Origin: CAZNUM01 sp964539305
GTDB lineage: Bacteria; Fidelibacterota; Marinisomatia; Marinisomatales; TCS55
Direction of reading: 5' to 3'
Assembly (NCBI GenBank): GCA_964539305.1
Contig: CAZIIM010000007.1
Location: 5,566 to 69,565 of the forward strand
DNA length: 64,000 bases
In this document: positions 45,802-54,957 of the stretch, in pieces
Position numbering within the stretch: the stretch's first letter is position 1
Layout of the letters: each line of letters opens with the position of its first letter
Made by a program: the position numbers and the translations under genes
The notes under the pieces: model-generated
What the model was told of the DNA's origin: nothing
Database searches by the model: none
Seen by the model: only the letters and a program-made list of their open reading frames with translations

Positions 45802-46806
45802 ATGAAACAGCAGATTTTAATCCTATTCCTCGGACTTGCACTATTTACCGGTTGTGAAAAATCGGTCCAAAACAGTTCCAACGAATTAACGGATCCGGAT
45901 CTTCAGAATTTATCTTCGGATCTCATTTCTGATCTAAACCTGAGCAAAAGTAGTGCGGATGAGTTGAACCAGTCCCTCAATCGTCACTACGGCAAAGGGA
46001 AACACCATCCACCGGGTTTTCTCTGGAATGTGGCTGCCGATTTACAGCAATCCCTTTCGGATGAAGAGAAAGCCGCCATATTTGATCGCCTGGATCAACA
46101 TAACCAGGATTTGTTTCTTTACCGTTTCCGTGCTCAACATTTTACCCAGAATCACCGCGGCATGCTGCAACATGAATTACAGGTGATTCGTTCCGTCTTA
46201 ACCGAAGATCAGCAGGAAGCCTTTAATGCCATTCTGGAATCTTATAAGGAAAAATTCATTGCCTTACGTGATTCCTTGCAATCGGGCAGTATCACCCGTG
46301 AAACATTTCATTCCGAAATGGGCGTATTGAGAGACGCCATGCTGGCTGAAATTGATGCACTATTGACGGAAGAACAGAAAGCGACACTGGAGGATAAAAA
46401 AGCCCAGTTTGAAGCCAATCGTGAACAGTGGCGCCAACATCGGCAGGAACAGCGGGAAAAGATTAAACAGGCCATGTATGAAGCGCTGGAATTCACTGAA
46501 AGTCAGATTACGGCCTATGAACAGATCCAGGTTGATTCCAAAACGGCGATTCAAAACCTGAGAGACCAGCTGAAAAACGGTGGCATTGTTTTCTCCGATT
46601 TTCGTGATTCCTTGCAAGTCCTTATTTCGGACCGGAATACCCAAATTGAAGCCATGCTGACTGTAAAGCAGCTGGAAATTGTAAAGATCCATTTATTCCT
46701 CGAGATTCGGCTCATGCTCTGGCGGCACCGGATGCTTCAGCCACTCCGGAATTTTGGGTACAACGCTTTTCAACAATTCAGCGAATTGAAAATCGAAATG
46801 GTTTGA
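45802..46806 (+). CDS. Spy/CpxP-like lipoprotein with internal duplication
   Basis: Lipoprotein of 334 aa; ATG 45802 is preceded by AAGGAAA and gives lipobox FTGC (Cys17). An ATG at 45784 in frame is less likely. The mature part is all-helical and charged. Two units about 98 residues apart align (RDSLQ...LTEEQ and RDQLK...LTVKQ), each ending in an LTxxQ motif as in Spy/CpxP/ZraP periplasmic chaperones and metal sensors. It lies just upstream of a sigma factor module with another LTxxQ protein. A terminator separates them. Confidence 0.7.
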   Translation: MKQQILILFLGLALFTGCEKSVQNSSNELTDPDLQNLSSDLISDLNLSKSSADELNQSLNRHYGKGKHHPPGFLWNVAADLQQSLSDEEKAAIFDRLDQHNQDLFLYRFRAQHFTQNHRGMLQHELQVIRSVLTEDQQEAFNAILESYKEKFIALRDSLQSGSITRETFHSEMGVLRDAMLAEIDALLTEEQKATLEDKKAQFEANREQWRQHRQEQREKIKQAMYEALEFTESQITAYEQIQVDSKTAIQNLRDQLKNGGIVFSDFRDSLQVLISDRNTQIEAMLTVKQLEIVKIHLFLEIRLMLWRHRMLQPLRNFGYNAFQQFSELKIEMV

Positions 46807-46826
46807 TGAGTCTCTGATTGTGTGGC

Positions 46827-46862
46827 CGGGGCTGCTGCAGGGCAGCCCCGCTTTTCATCCTT
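46827..46862 (+). terminator. intrinsic terminator after the Spy-like lipoprotein gene
   Basis: CGGGGCTGC (46827-46835) pairs perfectly with GCAGCCCCG (46842-46850), loop of 6, then CTTTTCATCC. It separates the lipoprotein gene from the sigma factor operon. Confidence 0.8.
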
Positions 46863-46923
46863 TTCATTACGGAACCAGACCATTTAACTTCGGGAATATG
46901 CAGCGGTCTAAAAGGACAAATGG

Positions 46924-47442
46924 ATGAAAACCGATCACGACCTTATCAGACAGTTTCAAAAGGGAAACTACAAGGCTTTTGATGAACTGGTTGCCAAACA
47001 TTTACAGAAAACATTCAAATTTTTTCTCCGGATTACCGGGAATGAATCGGAAGCGGAAGATTTATCCCAGACCATCTTTTTGAAAATGTTCAAAGCCCTG
47101 AAAAATTTCAAGTTTGAATCGGAGTTCCAGACCTATTTGTACCGGGCCAACGTGAATCAGGCAAATTCCTATCTCCGGCGCAATCGCTGGCGGAATCTTC
47201 TTCACCTGGACGAGATCCCGGAACCGGGTGTTCAGGATACGGATCGCGAGAACGAATGGAAGCGAAAAGAACTCTGGGACGCGATTGCAGTGCTCCCGGC
47301 TCAACAGCGGAAAATCGTCACTATGCGGATTGCCCAGGAAATGCCTTACAAGGAAATTGCCCGGATACTGGATATTTCTGAAAATACAGCCAAGGTGAAT
47401 TATCACCACGCTGTTCAAACCTTAAAAAAGCGTCTGAATTAA
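46924..47442 (+). CDS. ECF-type sigma-70 family RNA polymerase sigma factor
   Basis: 172-aa alternative sigma factor with only regions 2 and 4. Region 2 (about 10-80) has the AEDLSQTIFLKMFKAL stretch and QTYLYRANVNQANSYLRR; region 4 (about 110-170) has a helix-turn-helix MPYKEIARILDISENTAK. The product should direct polymerase to a small regulon, often its own operon. Two bases separate it from a likely membrane anti-sigma gene, then an LTxxQ periplasmic protein, a layout like CnrH-CnrY-CnrX metal-stress systems. Confidence 0.9.
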   Translation: MKTDHDLIRQFQKGNYKAFDELVAKHLQKTFKFFLRITGNESEAEDLSQTIFLKMFKALKNFKFESEFQTYLYRANVNQANSYLRRNRWRNLLHLDEIPEPGVQDTDRENEWKRKELWDAIAVLPAQQRKIVTMRIAQEMPYKEIARILDISENTAKVNYHHAVQTLKKRLN

Positions 47443-47444
47443 TA

Positions 47445-47822
47445 ATGGATATTAAACAAAGAATAAAAGCAGTCCGTGATCTGGACGTTAGCGCTCCCGA
47501 ACCGGAAGAATTTTTAAATAAACTCAGAGGATCAATCCTGCATCGCGAGGAGCGGCAGAAACAATTTCTACAGGCCGTATCTGCTGCCCTGCTTGTGATC
47601 ATCCTGGGAATATTTACGGTTCAGCAACTGCAGGATAGTCCGCAGGATATGCTGGTGGTTGATCTGTTCCCCGTGGAGGCCGTCGAACCGGAATCCCAGG
47701 AGTTTATTTATGAAATGGCGGGTTATCTGGTGGATCAGTCGGACGACATCATCGAAACACTCGCATTCCTGGAAGAAGTGAATTTTGAACCAGTAAAAAT
47801 AGTGATGGAGGATAACCTATGA
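47445..47822 (+). CDS. putative single-pass anti-sigma factor
   Basis: A 125-aa protein with a cytoplasmic N-terminal part of about 40 residues, one membrane segment (AVSAALLVIILGIFTVQQL, about 43-61) and an acidic periplasmic tail. There is no zinc-binding HxxxCxxC motif, so it is not a ZAS-type anti-sigma. Its place directly after the sigma gene (two-base gap) and overlap with the next gene (ATGA) are the main evidence. It would hold the sigma factor at the membrane until a signal arrives. Confidence 0.6.
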   Translation: MDIKQRIKAVRDLDVSAPEPEEFLNKLRGSILHREERQKQFLQAVSAALLVIILGIFTVQQLQDSPQDMLVVDLFPVEAVEPESQEFIYEMAGYLVDQSDDIIETLAFLEEVNFEPVKIVMEDNL

Positions 47823-48331
47823 AACGGGTACAATTAATTATGGCTGTCGTCATATTTGGAACGATGCTGTCGGCCCAGCCCGGTCATCCGGAAGGACCTG
47901 GAGGCCAGTACGGTCAAAAGATGGAAATGATGGCGATCTGGAAAATGACTGAATACCTTAATTTATCTGAGGAGCAGGCGGAAAAATTTTTTCCACGGTT
48001 AAAAGATCATCGCCAATCCATGGAAGATCTCAACAAACAGGAAAAGGAATTATTTAAGCCTTTGGCGGATAAAATCAAGGATGGAAAAGAAATCAGTAAA
48101 TCCGAATTAAAAACGGTTCTGGACAAAGTAGAGAAACTGGAAGAAAAGCGAACAAAACAGAAAAACAAGTTTGTCCGGAATATGGGTGATATTCTGACTC
48201 CCACCCAGCAGGTGAAACTTATCCTGTTTGAAGGGCGGATGAAAAAAGCAATTAAGGATCGGATGCGGGAGTACCAGCGGGGACCGGATCATCCCAGAAA
48301 ACGCAATAGAATGGGAAGGCGCCCCTTTTAA
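47819..48331 (+). CDS. Spy/LTxxQ-type periplasmic protein, possible stress sensor
   Basis: Exported 170-aa protein. A signal peptide (to about residue 19, LSAQ) is followed by an all-helical, Lys/Glu-rich domain with LSEEQ and ILTPTQQVKL, the LTxxQ motif of Spy, CpxP, ZraP and CnrX. The C-terminal 20 residues are strongly basic with Gly-Arg-Arg. By analogy with CnrX it could sense metal or misfolded protein and control the adjacent anti-sigma factor; that function is inference. A strong terminator follows. Confidence 0.72.
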   Translation: MKRVQLIMAVVIFGTMLSAQPGHPEGPGGQYGQKMEMMAIWKMTEYLNLSEEQAEKFFPRLKDHRQSMEDLNKQEKELFKPLADKIKDGKEISKSELKTVLDKVEKLEEKRTKQKNKFVRNMGDILTPTQQVKLILFEGRMKKAIKDRMREYQRGPDHPRKRNRMGRRPF

Positions 48332-48346
48332 TTTGTAGACAGAATA

Positions 48347-48376
48347 AAAAAAGCCCCGATTCCCGGGGCTTTTTTA
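48347..48376. terminator. bidirectional intrinsic terminator
   Basis: A-rich left arm and GCCCCG (48347-48358) pair with CGGGGC and a T-run (48364-48375), a 12-bp stem with T-tracts on both strands. It can end the sigma operon and the convergent msrA gene. Confidence 0.88.
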
Positions 48377-48416
48377 TTAACCAATATGGAGAGGCGAAAA
48401 GTTAAAACAATATCAA

Positions 48417-49040
48417 TTATTCAAAAATTCCACCGTGTTTTTTTAACTTTTCCAACTTAGGGCGGATCACGAAAGTACAATAAGGAACATTGGGATTATT
48501 CTGGTAATAATCCTGGTGGTAATTCTCTGCCCGGTAGAATTTGGTAAACGGGACGATTTCCGTAACAATAGGTTTTTTATAATTCTTAGCTGCGCGTGCT
48601 TTTGACTGTTCCGCCTGTTCCTGCTGCTCCTTGTTGTGGTAGAAAATCATGGAGCGGTATTGTGATCCGATATCAGCTCCTTGCCGATTGGGCGTCGTGG
48701 GATCATGCGCCTGCCAGAAAATGTCCAGAATCTGTTGGTAGGAAATCACCTTGGGATCAAATTGGATCTGGCAGACTTCTGCATGGCCTGTATTCCCAGC
48801 GCTCACTTCCTGATAAGTTGGATTTTCCACGTGTCCGCCGGCATATCCGGAAATAACATCGTGGACTCCCTCCACCCGCTCAAAAACAGCTTCAATGCAC
48901 CAGAAACAGCCTCCCGCCAGAGTAGCTGTTTCCAAAGTTGATTGATCATTCATGGTTGCATCCTCGTTGGATTGGATTTGGCTTGTCCCCAAAGCAAACA
49001 GCAGGATGAAAGCCAGCGTATGATAGGAACGGTTTCGCAT
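48417..49040 (-). CDS. msrA: exported peptide methionine-S-sulfoxide reductase
   Basis: Repairs oxidised methionine (S form). The active site is GGCFWC with nucleophile Cys45; GYAGGHVENPTYQEVSAGNTGHAE and YRAENYHQDYY are further family blocks. An N-terminal hydrophobic segment with cleavage near residue 24 shows that this is a periplasmic or lipoprotein-free secreted form, longer (207 aa) than cytosolic MsrA. There is no MsrB domain. It lies between a stress-type sigma operon and the transhydrogenase genes. Confidence 0.92.
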   Translation of the reverse strand: MRNRSYHTLAFILLFALGTSQIQSNEDATMNDQSTLETATLAGGCFWCIEAVFERVEGVHDVISGYAGGHVENPTYQEVSAGNTGHAEVCQIQFDPKVISYQQILDIFWQAHDPTTPNRQGADIGSQYRSMIFYHNKEQQEQAEQSKARAAKNYKKPIVTEIVPFTKFYRAENYHQDYYQNNPNVPYCTFVIRPKLEKLKKHGGIFE

Positions 49041-49145
49041 GATTCCGGCGGGAACTTATCATGAAATCGAAAGGATTACTACAACCGTTTTAACTGCTGG
49101 TGGAAGGCGGGAGCGGATCTACCACGCCAAAGAACGATCTATTTT

Positions 49146-50525
49146 TTATAGTTCTTTTAATTCTTTCAGCAGATCGGTGAGCATCTGTTTTGCGTCGCCG
49201 AAGACCATAATCGTATTGTCATAGCCGAAGAGTTCATTCTGAATTCCTGCAAATCCTGGATTCATGGTTCGCTTATTCACAATGACGGTCCGGGCCTTGT
49301 CCACATCCAGAATGGGCATACCGTAGATTGGACTGGATTTATCATGGCGAGCCGCCGGATTAACCACATCATTGGCGCCTAGAACTATGGCCACGTCACA
49401 ATCTTCGAATTCAGGATTAGCTTGATCCAGATCCAGCAGCTTGTCATAGGAAACATTGGCTTCTGCCAACAGGACATTCATATGCCCGGGCATTCGACCG
49501 GCAACGGGGTGAATCGCATAAAGGACCGTTTTACCCATACTTTCCAGATAGTCGGCAACTTCCCGGGCGGCGTGTTGCGCCTGGGCCACGGCCAACCCGT
49601 ATCCGGGAGCAATAATAATTTTATCGGCTGCTTCCAGGATCATGGCTGCTTCTTCCGTAGAAGACCGTTTAATATTAATCTGCTTGGCTTCTCCAGCCCC
49701 TGATTCCTGCTCCAATCCTACCGCACCGAAAACAACATTTGCCAGGGAGCGGTTCATCCCTTTGCACATGATATTGGTAAGGATGATGCCAGAGGCCCCT
49801 ACCAAAGCACCACTAATAATGAGCCCATTATTCAAGAGGACGAAACCGGTGGCTGCCGCTGCTATTCCCGAGTAGGAGTTTAACAACGATATCACCACGG
49901 GCATATCGGCCCCACCGATGGGGATCGTCAGGGTGACCCCGAGAAGGGCAGACAGGAAGATTACCCCGTAGAACAGGGTGAGCTCGGCAGAGGGATTCAC
50001 AACCATCAGAACGCCGGAGAGGACCAGCAGAATTGCAATCACGGCATTTAATACCTGTTGACCGGTGAAGACAATTGGTTTCCCAGAGATAAATCCCTGC
50101 AATTTTCCAAAGGCAATAAAACTACCCGTAAAGGTCAGGGTACCAACGAAGACACTTAAAACGATGGTGGTGGTCAGAAAAGTGGTCTGGGCTTCAGTGC
50201 CGTATTTGGTAAATAGTTCGGCTGCAGCCACCAGGGCCGAGGCACCACCACCAAAGCCGTTGAAAATAGCCACCATCTGGGGCATCTGAGTCATTTCAAC
50301 TTTAATAGCGAAAGTGGCGCCGATGATGGTTCCAATGATCATTCCAATGGCAATCGTGCGAAAATCAAGGCCCCCATAGGATATGAGCGTCGCCACAATG
50401 GCGATTAGCATTCCCACGGCCGCAATGGTATTGCCGGTCCGGGCTGTTTTGGGGGAACTGAGTCGCTTTAAGCCGAGAATGAAAAGGACGGCTGCCAGTA
50501 CGTAAGCAAGATTCGTGTATTCCAT
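49146..50525 (-). CDS. pntB: NAD(P) transhydrogenase subunit beta
   Basis: Membrane subunit of the proton-translocating transhydrogenase, which makes NADPH from NADH with the proton gradient. It has about nine membrane segments (residues 1-260) and the NADP-binding domain III with IIAPGYGLAVAQAQHA, HPVAGRMPGHMNVLLAEA, GANDVVNPAA and a terminal FGDAKQM. At 459 aa it is full length. It is last in the three-gene operon pntAA-pntAB-pntB. Confidence 0.94.
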   Translation of the reverse strand: MEYTNLAYVLAAVLFILGLKRLSSPKTARTGNTIAAVGMLIAIVATLISYGGLDFRTIAIGMIIGTIIGATFAIKVEMTQMPQMVAIFNGFGGGASALVAAAELFTKYGTEAQTTFLTTTIVLSVFVGTLTFTGSFIAFGKLQGFISGKPIVFTGQQVLNAVIAILLVLSGVLMVVNPSAELTLFYGVIFLSALLGVTLTIPIGGADMPVVISLLNSYSGIAAAATGFVLLNNGLIISGALVGASGIILTNIMCKGMNRSLANVVFGAVGLEQESGAGEAKQINIKRSSTEEAAMILEAADKIIIAPGYGLAVAQAQHAAREVADYLESMGKTVLYAIHPVAGRMPGHMNVLLAEANVSYDKLLDLDQANPEFEDCDVAIVLGANDVVNPAARHDKSSPIYGMPILDVDKARTVIVNKRTMNPGFAGIQNELFGYDNTIMVFGDAKQMLTDLLKELKEL

Positions 50526-50534
50526 GATAATTCT

Positions 50535-50807
50535 CTATTTCCGCTTGAACATTTTAAGCATCCGGTCAGTGACCAGAAAACCACCGACGACATTGATAGT
50601 GGCAAAGATCACAGCGACCAGTCCGAGCCAGGTTCCAATCTCGCCCCCGACGGTTGTGGCAATGATGGCTCCCACAATGGAGATCCCTGAAATGGCATTT
50701 GACCCGGACATCAGAGGTGTGTGAAGGGTGGGGGGGACTTTGGTAATGACTTCAAAGCCCACAAAGATTGCCAGGATAAAAACGGTTAAAATATTGACCA
50801 TATCCAT
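50535..50807 (-). CDS. pntAB: NAD(P) transhydrogenase subunit alpha part 2
   Basis: A 90-aa membrane subunit with three hydrophobic segments. The first includes TVFILAIFVGFEVITKVP, then HTPLMSGSNAISGISIVGAI, a block conserved in transhydrogenase domain II. In many bacteria the alpha subunit is split into this part and the NAD-binding part, as here. It lies between pntAA and pntB with gaps of 9-12 bases. Confidence 0.93.
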   Translation of the reverse strand: MDMVNILTVFILAIFVGFEVITKVPPTLHTPLMSGSNAISGISIVGAIIATTVGGEIGTWLGLVAVIFATINVVGGFLVTDRMLKMFKRK

Positions 50808-50819
50808 GAAGATTATTCC

Positions 50820-51956
50820 TTATTGATTTTGAATGGCTTCCTGCGTGAGGGTATTGACAATTTTCCCCTGGTGGGTGAACAGGGCACCGGAGATGATTTC
50901 ATCTTCCAGGTCCAGATTCAGTTTCCCTTCAGGGAACAGGTACTTAATAAAACTGATTATGTTTTTGGCATACAACTGGGAGGCGTGGGTCGGCATGGTC
51001 GCCGGTAAATTCAAAGATCCATCGATCACGACGCCATTATGAACCGTAATTTCACCTTTTTGAGTCAATTCACAATTGCCCCCGTTTTCTGCTGCCAGAT
51101 CCATGATGACGGATCCAGGCTTCATTGTTTCCACCATATCCGTAGGTATTAGGATGGGAGCCGGACGCCCCGGAATCAGGGCTGTTGTGATGACCAGATC
51201 CGATTTGGAAATATGCTCTTTGATTAAAGCCCGCTGTTTGCGTTTATATTCTTCCGAAGTTTCTTTGGCGTAACCCCCTTCACCCACACCCTCGGTGGAT
51301 TCCGGTTCCACTTCCACAAATTTTGCACCGAGACTCTCCACCTGCTCTTTGACAACGGGACGGACATCGAAGGCTTCCACTTGAGCTCCCAATCGTTTGG
51401 CGGTGGCAATAGCCTGAAGACCAGCAACACCCGCCCCCAGAACCAGGACCTTTGCGGGAGGAATGGTTCCGGCAGCAGTCATTAGCAAAGGCATGTAAAT
51501 GGGGAGGTGGCTGGCACCCAGTAGAACCGCCTTGTAACCGGCGATATTGCTCTGGGAACTGAGTGCATCCATGGGTTGAGCCAGTGTAGTCCGGGGGATC
51601 AAGTGCATGGAAAATGCAGTAATCTCTTTGGCCACAAATTTTTTCACCAGTTCCAGCTCCTTGGTTGTCTGGAGCAGGGAAACGTAAACACTGCCTTTTT
51701 TCAGTAAATCAATTTCCTCGAGGGTAGCAGGAGCTACTTTGAGGGTCAGATCAGCTGACTGGAACAGGGTGGAGGCATCGGAGACCAAAGCGGCCCCGGC
51801 TGCTTCATATTCCCCATCCTGATAATGGGCTTCCACGCCGGCCCCGGTCTGGACCTGGACCGTCATCCCCAGTTTTACCAATTCTTTGACTGTGGCTGGA
51901 ATTGCGGCGACCCGCCGTTCCCCCGGGAGGGATTCTTTAGGAATGGCAACTATCAT
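50820..51956 (-). CDS. pntAA: NAD(P) transhydrogenase subunit alpha part 1
   Basis: Soluble NAD(H)-binding domain I, 378 aa, related to alanine dehydrogenase. It opens with IVAIPKESLPGERRVAAIP and has the dinucleotide fold VLVLGAGVAGLQAIATAKRLG, QVEAFDVRP, and the mobile-loop region near ALIPGRPAPILI. It starts the operon on the minus strand. The 187-bp divergent space before it (51957-52143) is AT-rich and should carry promoters for it and for the repeat lipoprotein; no clear consensus was picked. Confidence 0.94.
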   Translation of the reverse strand: MIVAIPKESLPGERRVAAIPATVKELVKLGMTVQVQTGAGVEAHYQDGEYEAAGAALVSDASTLFQSADLTLKVAPATLEEIDLLKKGSVYVSLLQTTKELELVKKFVAKEITAFSMHLIPRTTLAQPMDALSSQSNIAGYKAVLLGASHLPIYMPLLMTAAGTIPPAKVLVLGAGVAGLQAIATAKRLGAQVEAFDVRPVVKEQVESLGAKFVEVEPESTEGVGEGGYAKETSEEYKRKQRALIKEHISKSDLVITTALIPGRPAPILIPTDMVETMKPGSVIMDLAAENGGNCELTQKGEITVHNGVVIDGSLNLPATMPTHASQLYAKNIISFIKYLFPEGKLNLDLEDEIISGALFTHQGKIVNTLTQEAIQNQ

Positions 51957-52143
51957 GAATGAATCCTTAAAAATGCGATTTTGAGGTTAAACTAGAGTCT
52001 GAATTTAAAAATAAATCCCCATTTACAAGGAAAATTAAGATTCACTACTCTTGTTTTTTTAAACCTGGGAATATTGTAGATGGAGTTCGGATTATTAAAA
52101 CAAAACCGTTAAAATTATACTGATAAAGAAACACGATTCTTTT

Positions 52144-53885
52144 ATGAAGAGCACCACCCCACTTCTGATTTGTTTTTCGATCTGGTTTCACGCCTGTGCC
52201 CCGGTGCCTGAAATTGTGGACCGGTATGAAAATAACCAGAAAAAAACGGTTCAGTATGTGCGAAAAGGGACCGTACTCAAGCGGGTCGAATATTACCCCG
52301 ATGGAAAAATCCTGTCCGTAACCAATATGGCTCAAAGTCGGCCAAATGGGAATTATGTCCAATATTACCCGAATGGAAATGAAGCGGTCAAAGGTCACTT
52401 TAAACGGGGCAGGAAAGAGGGCCGCTGGACATGGTTGTCTCTTGATGGCAAGGCGGATTCGGTACGGACCTACAAGAATGGAATTCTGGACGGACTGTGG
52501 CGGGATTACTCTTCAGGGGTATTGGTCGTCGAAAAGAACTACCACTTGGGAAAACTGGAAGGCAAGTACCGGGTNNNNNNNNNNNNNNNNNNNNNNNNNN
52601 NNNNNNNNNNNNNNNNNNNNNNNNNNNNNNNNNNNNNNNNNNNNNNNNNNNNNNNNNNNNNNNNNNNNNNNNNNTATTGGTCGTCGAAAAGAACTACCAC
52701 TTGGGAAAACTGGAAGGCAAGTACCGGGTATATTCCGGACCAAAGCAACTGAAAGTGAAAGGATCCTACCGTCAGGATTTGCCCCATGGAGAATGGATCT
52801 GGTGGGGGGAAAACGGTGAAAAGGAACGCTTGGTCACTTTTGATAATGGAAGAAAAAGCGGGAAAGTAAAGGTTTGGAATAACGCTGGGGAAAAAGTGAT
52901 TGAGGGGCAATTTACGCAGGACCTGAAAACAGATACCTGGAAATGGTATCGGGAAGGAAACCAGTTGGATTCACTGGTTACCTACCGGAATGGAATTCCG
53001 GATGGGCTCTTTAAAGTCTGGCATCAGAATGGTGAACTGGCAGTCAAAGGCTTCTTCCTGGAAGGGAAGGAAGAGGGTACGTGGAAATGGTGGTCTGAAA
53101 CGGGTATTTTGGATTCGTTGAAAACCTTTTCCCGAGGACGTTTAAACGGACCGCGGAAGGTTTATTTCAGCAACGGTCAACTGGCTCTCTCTCAAACATT
53201 TCAGGATTCGACGCTCCAGGGGGAGGAAACAACTTATTTTCCCTCCGGTGCCCTGGAGTCCAGGATTACATATGACAATGGAGAAAAGTCAGGTGAATAT
53301 GAAATTTATGCCCGTCCCGGTCTACCGGAGGAACTGGGCACTTACGTGGAGGGAAAACCCCATGGTAAAATTCAGCGGTGGTATTCCACCGGTGTTCCTG
53401 CTTCCACAGCCACCTACCGGGAAGGGACATTGCATGGTATTATGCGGGTTTATTCTCCTTCCAAAGTCATTGTACAGGAATCTTACTATGTGGAAGGGAA
53501 GCCCCATTCCAGATTCGATTACTTTAATAATCATCGGTTAAAACAGGTCCAGATTTTTCGATCGGGGAAACCGGTGTATACCCGGAGATGGAATGAATTG
53601 GGCGTTGAATTAACCGATAAAAGCAGTCTGACCGGGTTTCATTTGAAACGAAAATATTTTCCATCCGGTAAACTGAAGTATGAATGCACTTACAAGGGGG
53701 ATCAAAAGCACGGGATGGAATGGTGGTTCCTGGAGAACGGGCGGCCCAGGAAGGTCCAGTTATATGTTGAAGGTGAGCTCGTTTTGGAACGCCTTTGGAA
53801 CGACGATTCAAGTCTTTCGGAAGATAAGGTCTATGACCAGGGAAAACTGGTGGTGGAAATCCATCCGGAATCTGCTGAGAAATAA
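52144..53885 (+). CDS. lipoprotein with MORN/YwqK-type repeats, split by an assembly artefact
   Basis: A lipoprotein (Cys17 in FHAC) built of about 20 repeats of 20-25 residues with a YPDG/NG...GxYVxYYxNG pattern, like the toxin-antitoxin YwqK or MORN-type repeats. Typical units are YNG-KSGEY and ENGRPRKV. Such proteins bind surfaces or partners; the function is unknown. Joining 52144-52574 to 52730-53885 (dropping 100 N and one 55-bp copy) gives a continuous 528-aa protein. The tail is charged and lacks repeats. Confidence 0.75.
52520..52729. repeat. 100-N gap flanked by identical 55-bp copies (assembly artefact)
   Basis: Bases 52520-52574 and 52675-52729 are the same 55 bases, around 100 N at 52575-52674. 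An identical design with exactly 55 bases occurs at 62267-62476. Fixed length and the restored frame after merging indicate unmerged overlapping contig ends. Confidence 0.88.
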
Positions 53886-53913
53886 ACCTGTGATTCACTA
53901 AATTCCCGCCCCT

Positions 53914-54957
53914 ATGGAAGCAAAATTCGTGGAATATATTATGACCTGGGCACCGCCGGTGCTGATTCTGGTCGTTGGTACACTGGCGGGCTGGTTGTTT
54001 AAACGTTACGTCTACCAACGGCTGAAAGCTCTCGCGGATCGAACCAGCTGGAAGGGGGATGACGTTGTTTTTAATGCCATCCAATCCCATATCGTACTCT
54101 GGTTTTTCCTGGCCTCTTTCTACGTGGCTGCCCGTGGGGTGAAAATTGCCAGTCCTTACAACGACTACCTGGGTCACCTCATCCTGGCGATTTTAATTAT
54201 GTCTGTGACCTTGGCGGCCTCGAAAATATCAGTTGGCCTCTTGGAATACTGGGCGAAAAAAGAGGGGACCAACCTACCCTCAACCACAATTTTCGTCAAC
54301 CTGGCCAGAATTATAATTATTTCCATCGGTGTCCTGGTTATTCTTCAGTCCTTTAAAATTTCGATTACGCCGTTCCTTACTGCTTTAGGGGTTGGTGGAT
54401 TGGCTGTTTCGCTGGCACTGAAAGATACGTTATCAGATTTTTTCGCCGGGCTGCATATCCTTCTATCCCAAAAAGTGAAACCGGGCGATTTCATTGAGCT
54501 GGATAGCGGTGAACGGGGATATGTGCAGAATATTACCTGGCGCCATACCACCCTCATGGAACGGACCAATAATGTCATTACCATCCCGAATGCCAAACTA
54601 TCGGCCGCCACTGTCAAGAATTATGATCGGGGTGACCCCAGCTTTTCTGTCCGGATCCCCCTGGGTGTTTCTTACGACAGCGATCTTGACCGTGTCCTGG
54701 AAGTCACAAAAGAGGTGGCTTTGGATGTGGTCCAGCATGTGAAAGGGGCAAAAAAGGATGAACCACCGATCGTTCGTTTTTTCGAGTTTGGCGATTCCAG
54801 CATCAACCTGAAGGTTTATTTCAGAGGGGAACGGTACGGGGACCAGCATCCCATTATCGACGAATTTATTCAACGGGTCCACAAGCGCTATGCCCAGGAA
54901 GGAATTGAAATTCCCTTCCCCATCCGGACCCTAATACACAAGAATGAATTGTCATGA
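53914..54957 (+). CDS. MscS-type mechanosensitive channel
   Basis: Small-conductance channel family, 347 aa. There are four or five membrane segments and the pore helix and beta-domain signature GVGGLAVSLALKDTLSDFFAG, followed by VKPGDFIEL and NVITIPNAKLSAA. It opens under hypo-osmotic shock and may release small solutes. It overlaps the next gene (ATGA). The start at 53914 lies 28 bases after the repeat lipoprotein stop. Confidence 0.9.
   Translation: MEAKFVEYIMTWAPPVLILVVGTLAGWLFKRYVYQRLKALADRTSWKGDDVVFNAIQSHIVLWFFLASFYVAARGVKIASPYNDYLGHLILAILIMSVTLAASKISVGLLEYWAKKEGTNLPSTTIFVNLARIIIISIGVLVILQSFKISITPFLTALGVGGLAVSLALKDTLSDFFAGLHILLSQKVKPGDFIELDSGERGYVQNITWRHTTLMERTNNVITIPNAKLSAATVKNYDRGDPSFSVRIPLGVSYDSDLDRVLEVTKEVALDVVQHVKGAKKDEPPIVRFFEFGDSSINLKVYFRGERYGDQHPIIDEFIQRVHKRYAQEGIEIPFPIRTLIHKNELS

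Noticed and set aside
46871..46923. GGAACC before the ECF sigma gene as an autoregulated ECF promoter
   Set aside because: No matching -10 motif lies 16-17 bases downstream.
52520..52729. Real tandem duplication of a repeat unit in the MORN-type protein
   Set aside because: 55 bp is not a multiple of 3, the copies are identical, and the same 55-bp pattern occurs in non-repeat rsmE.
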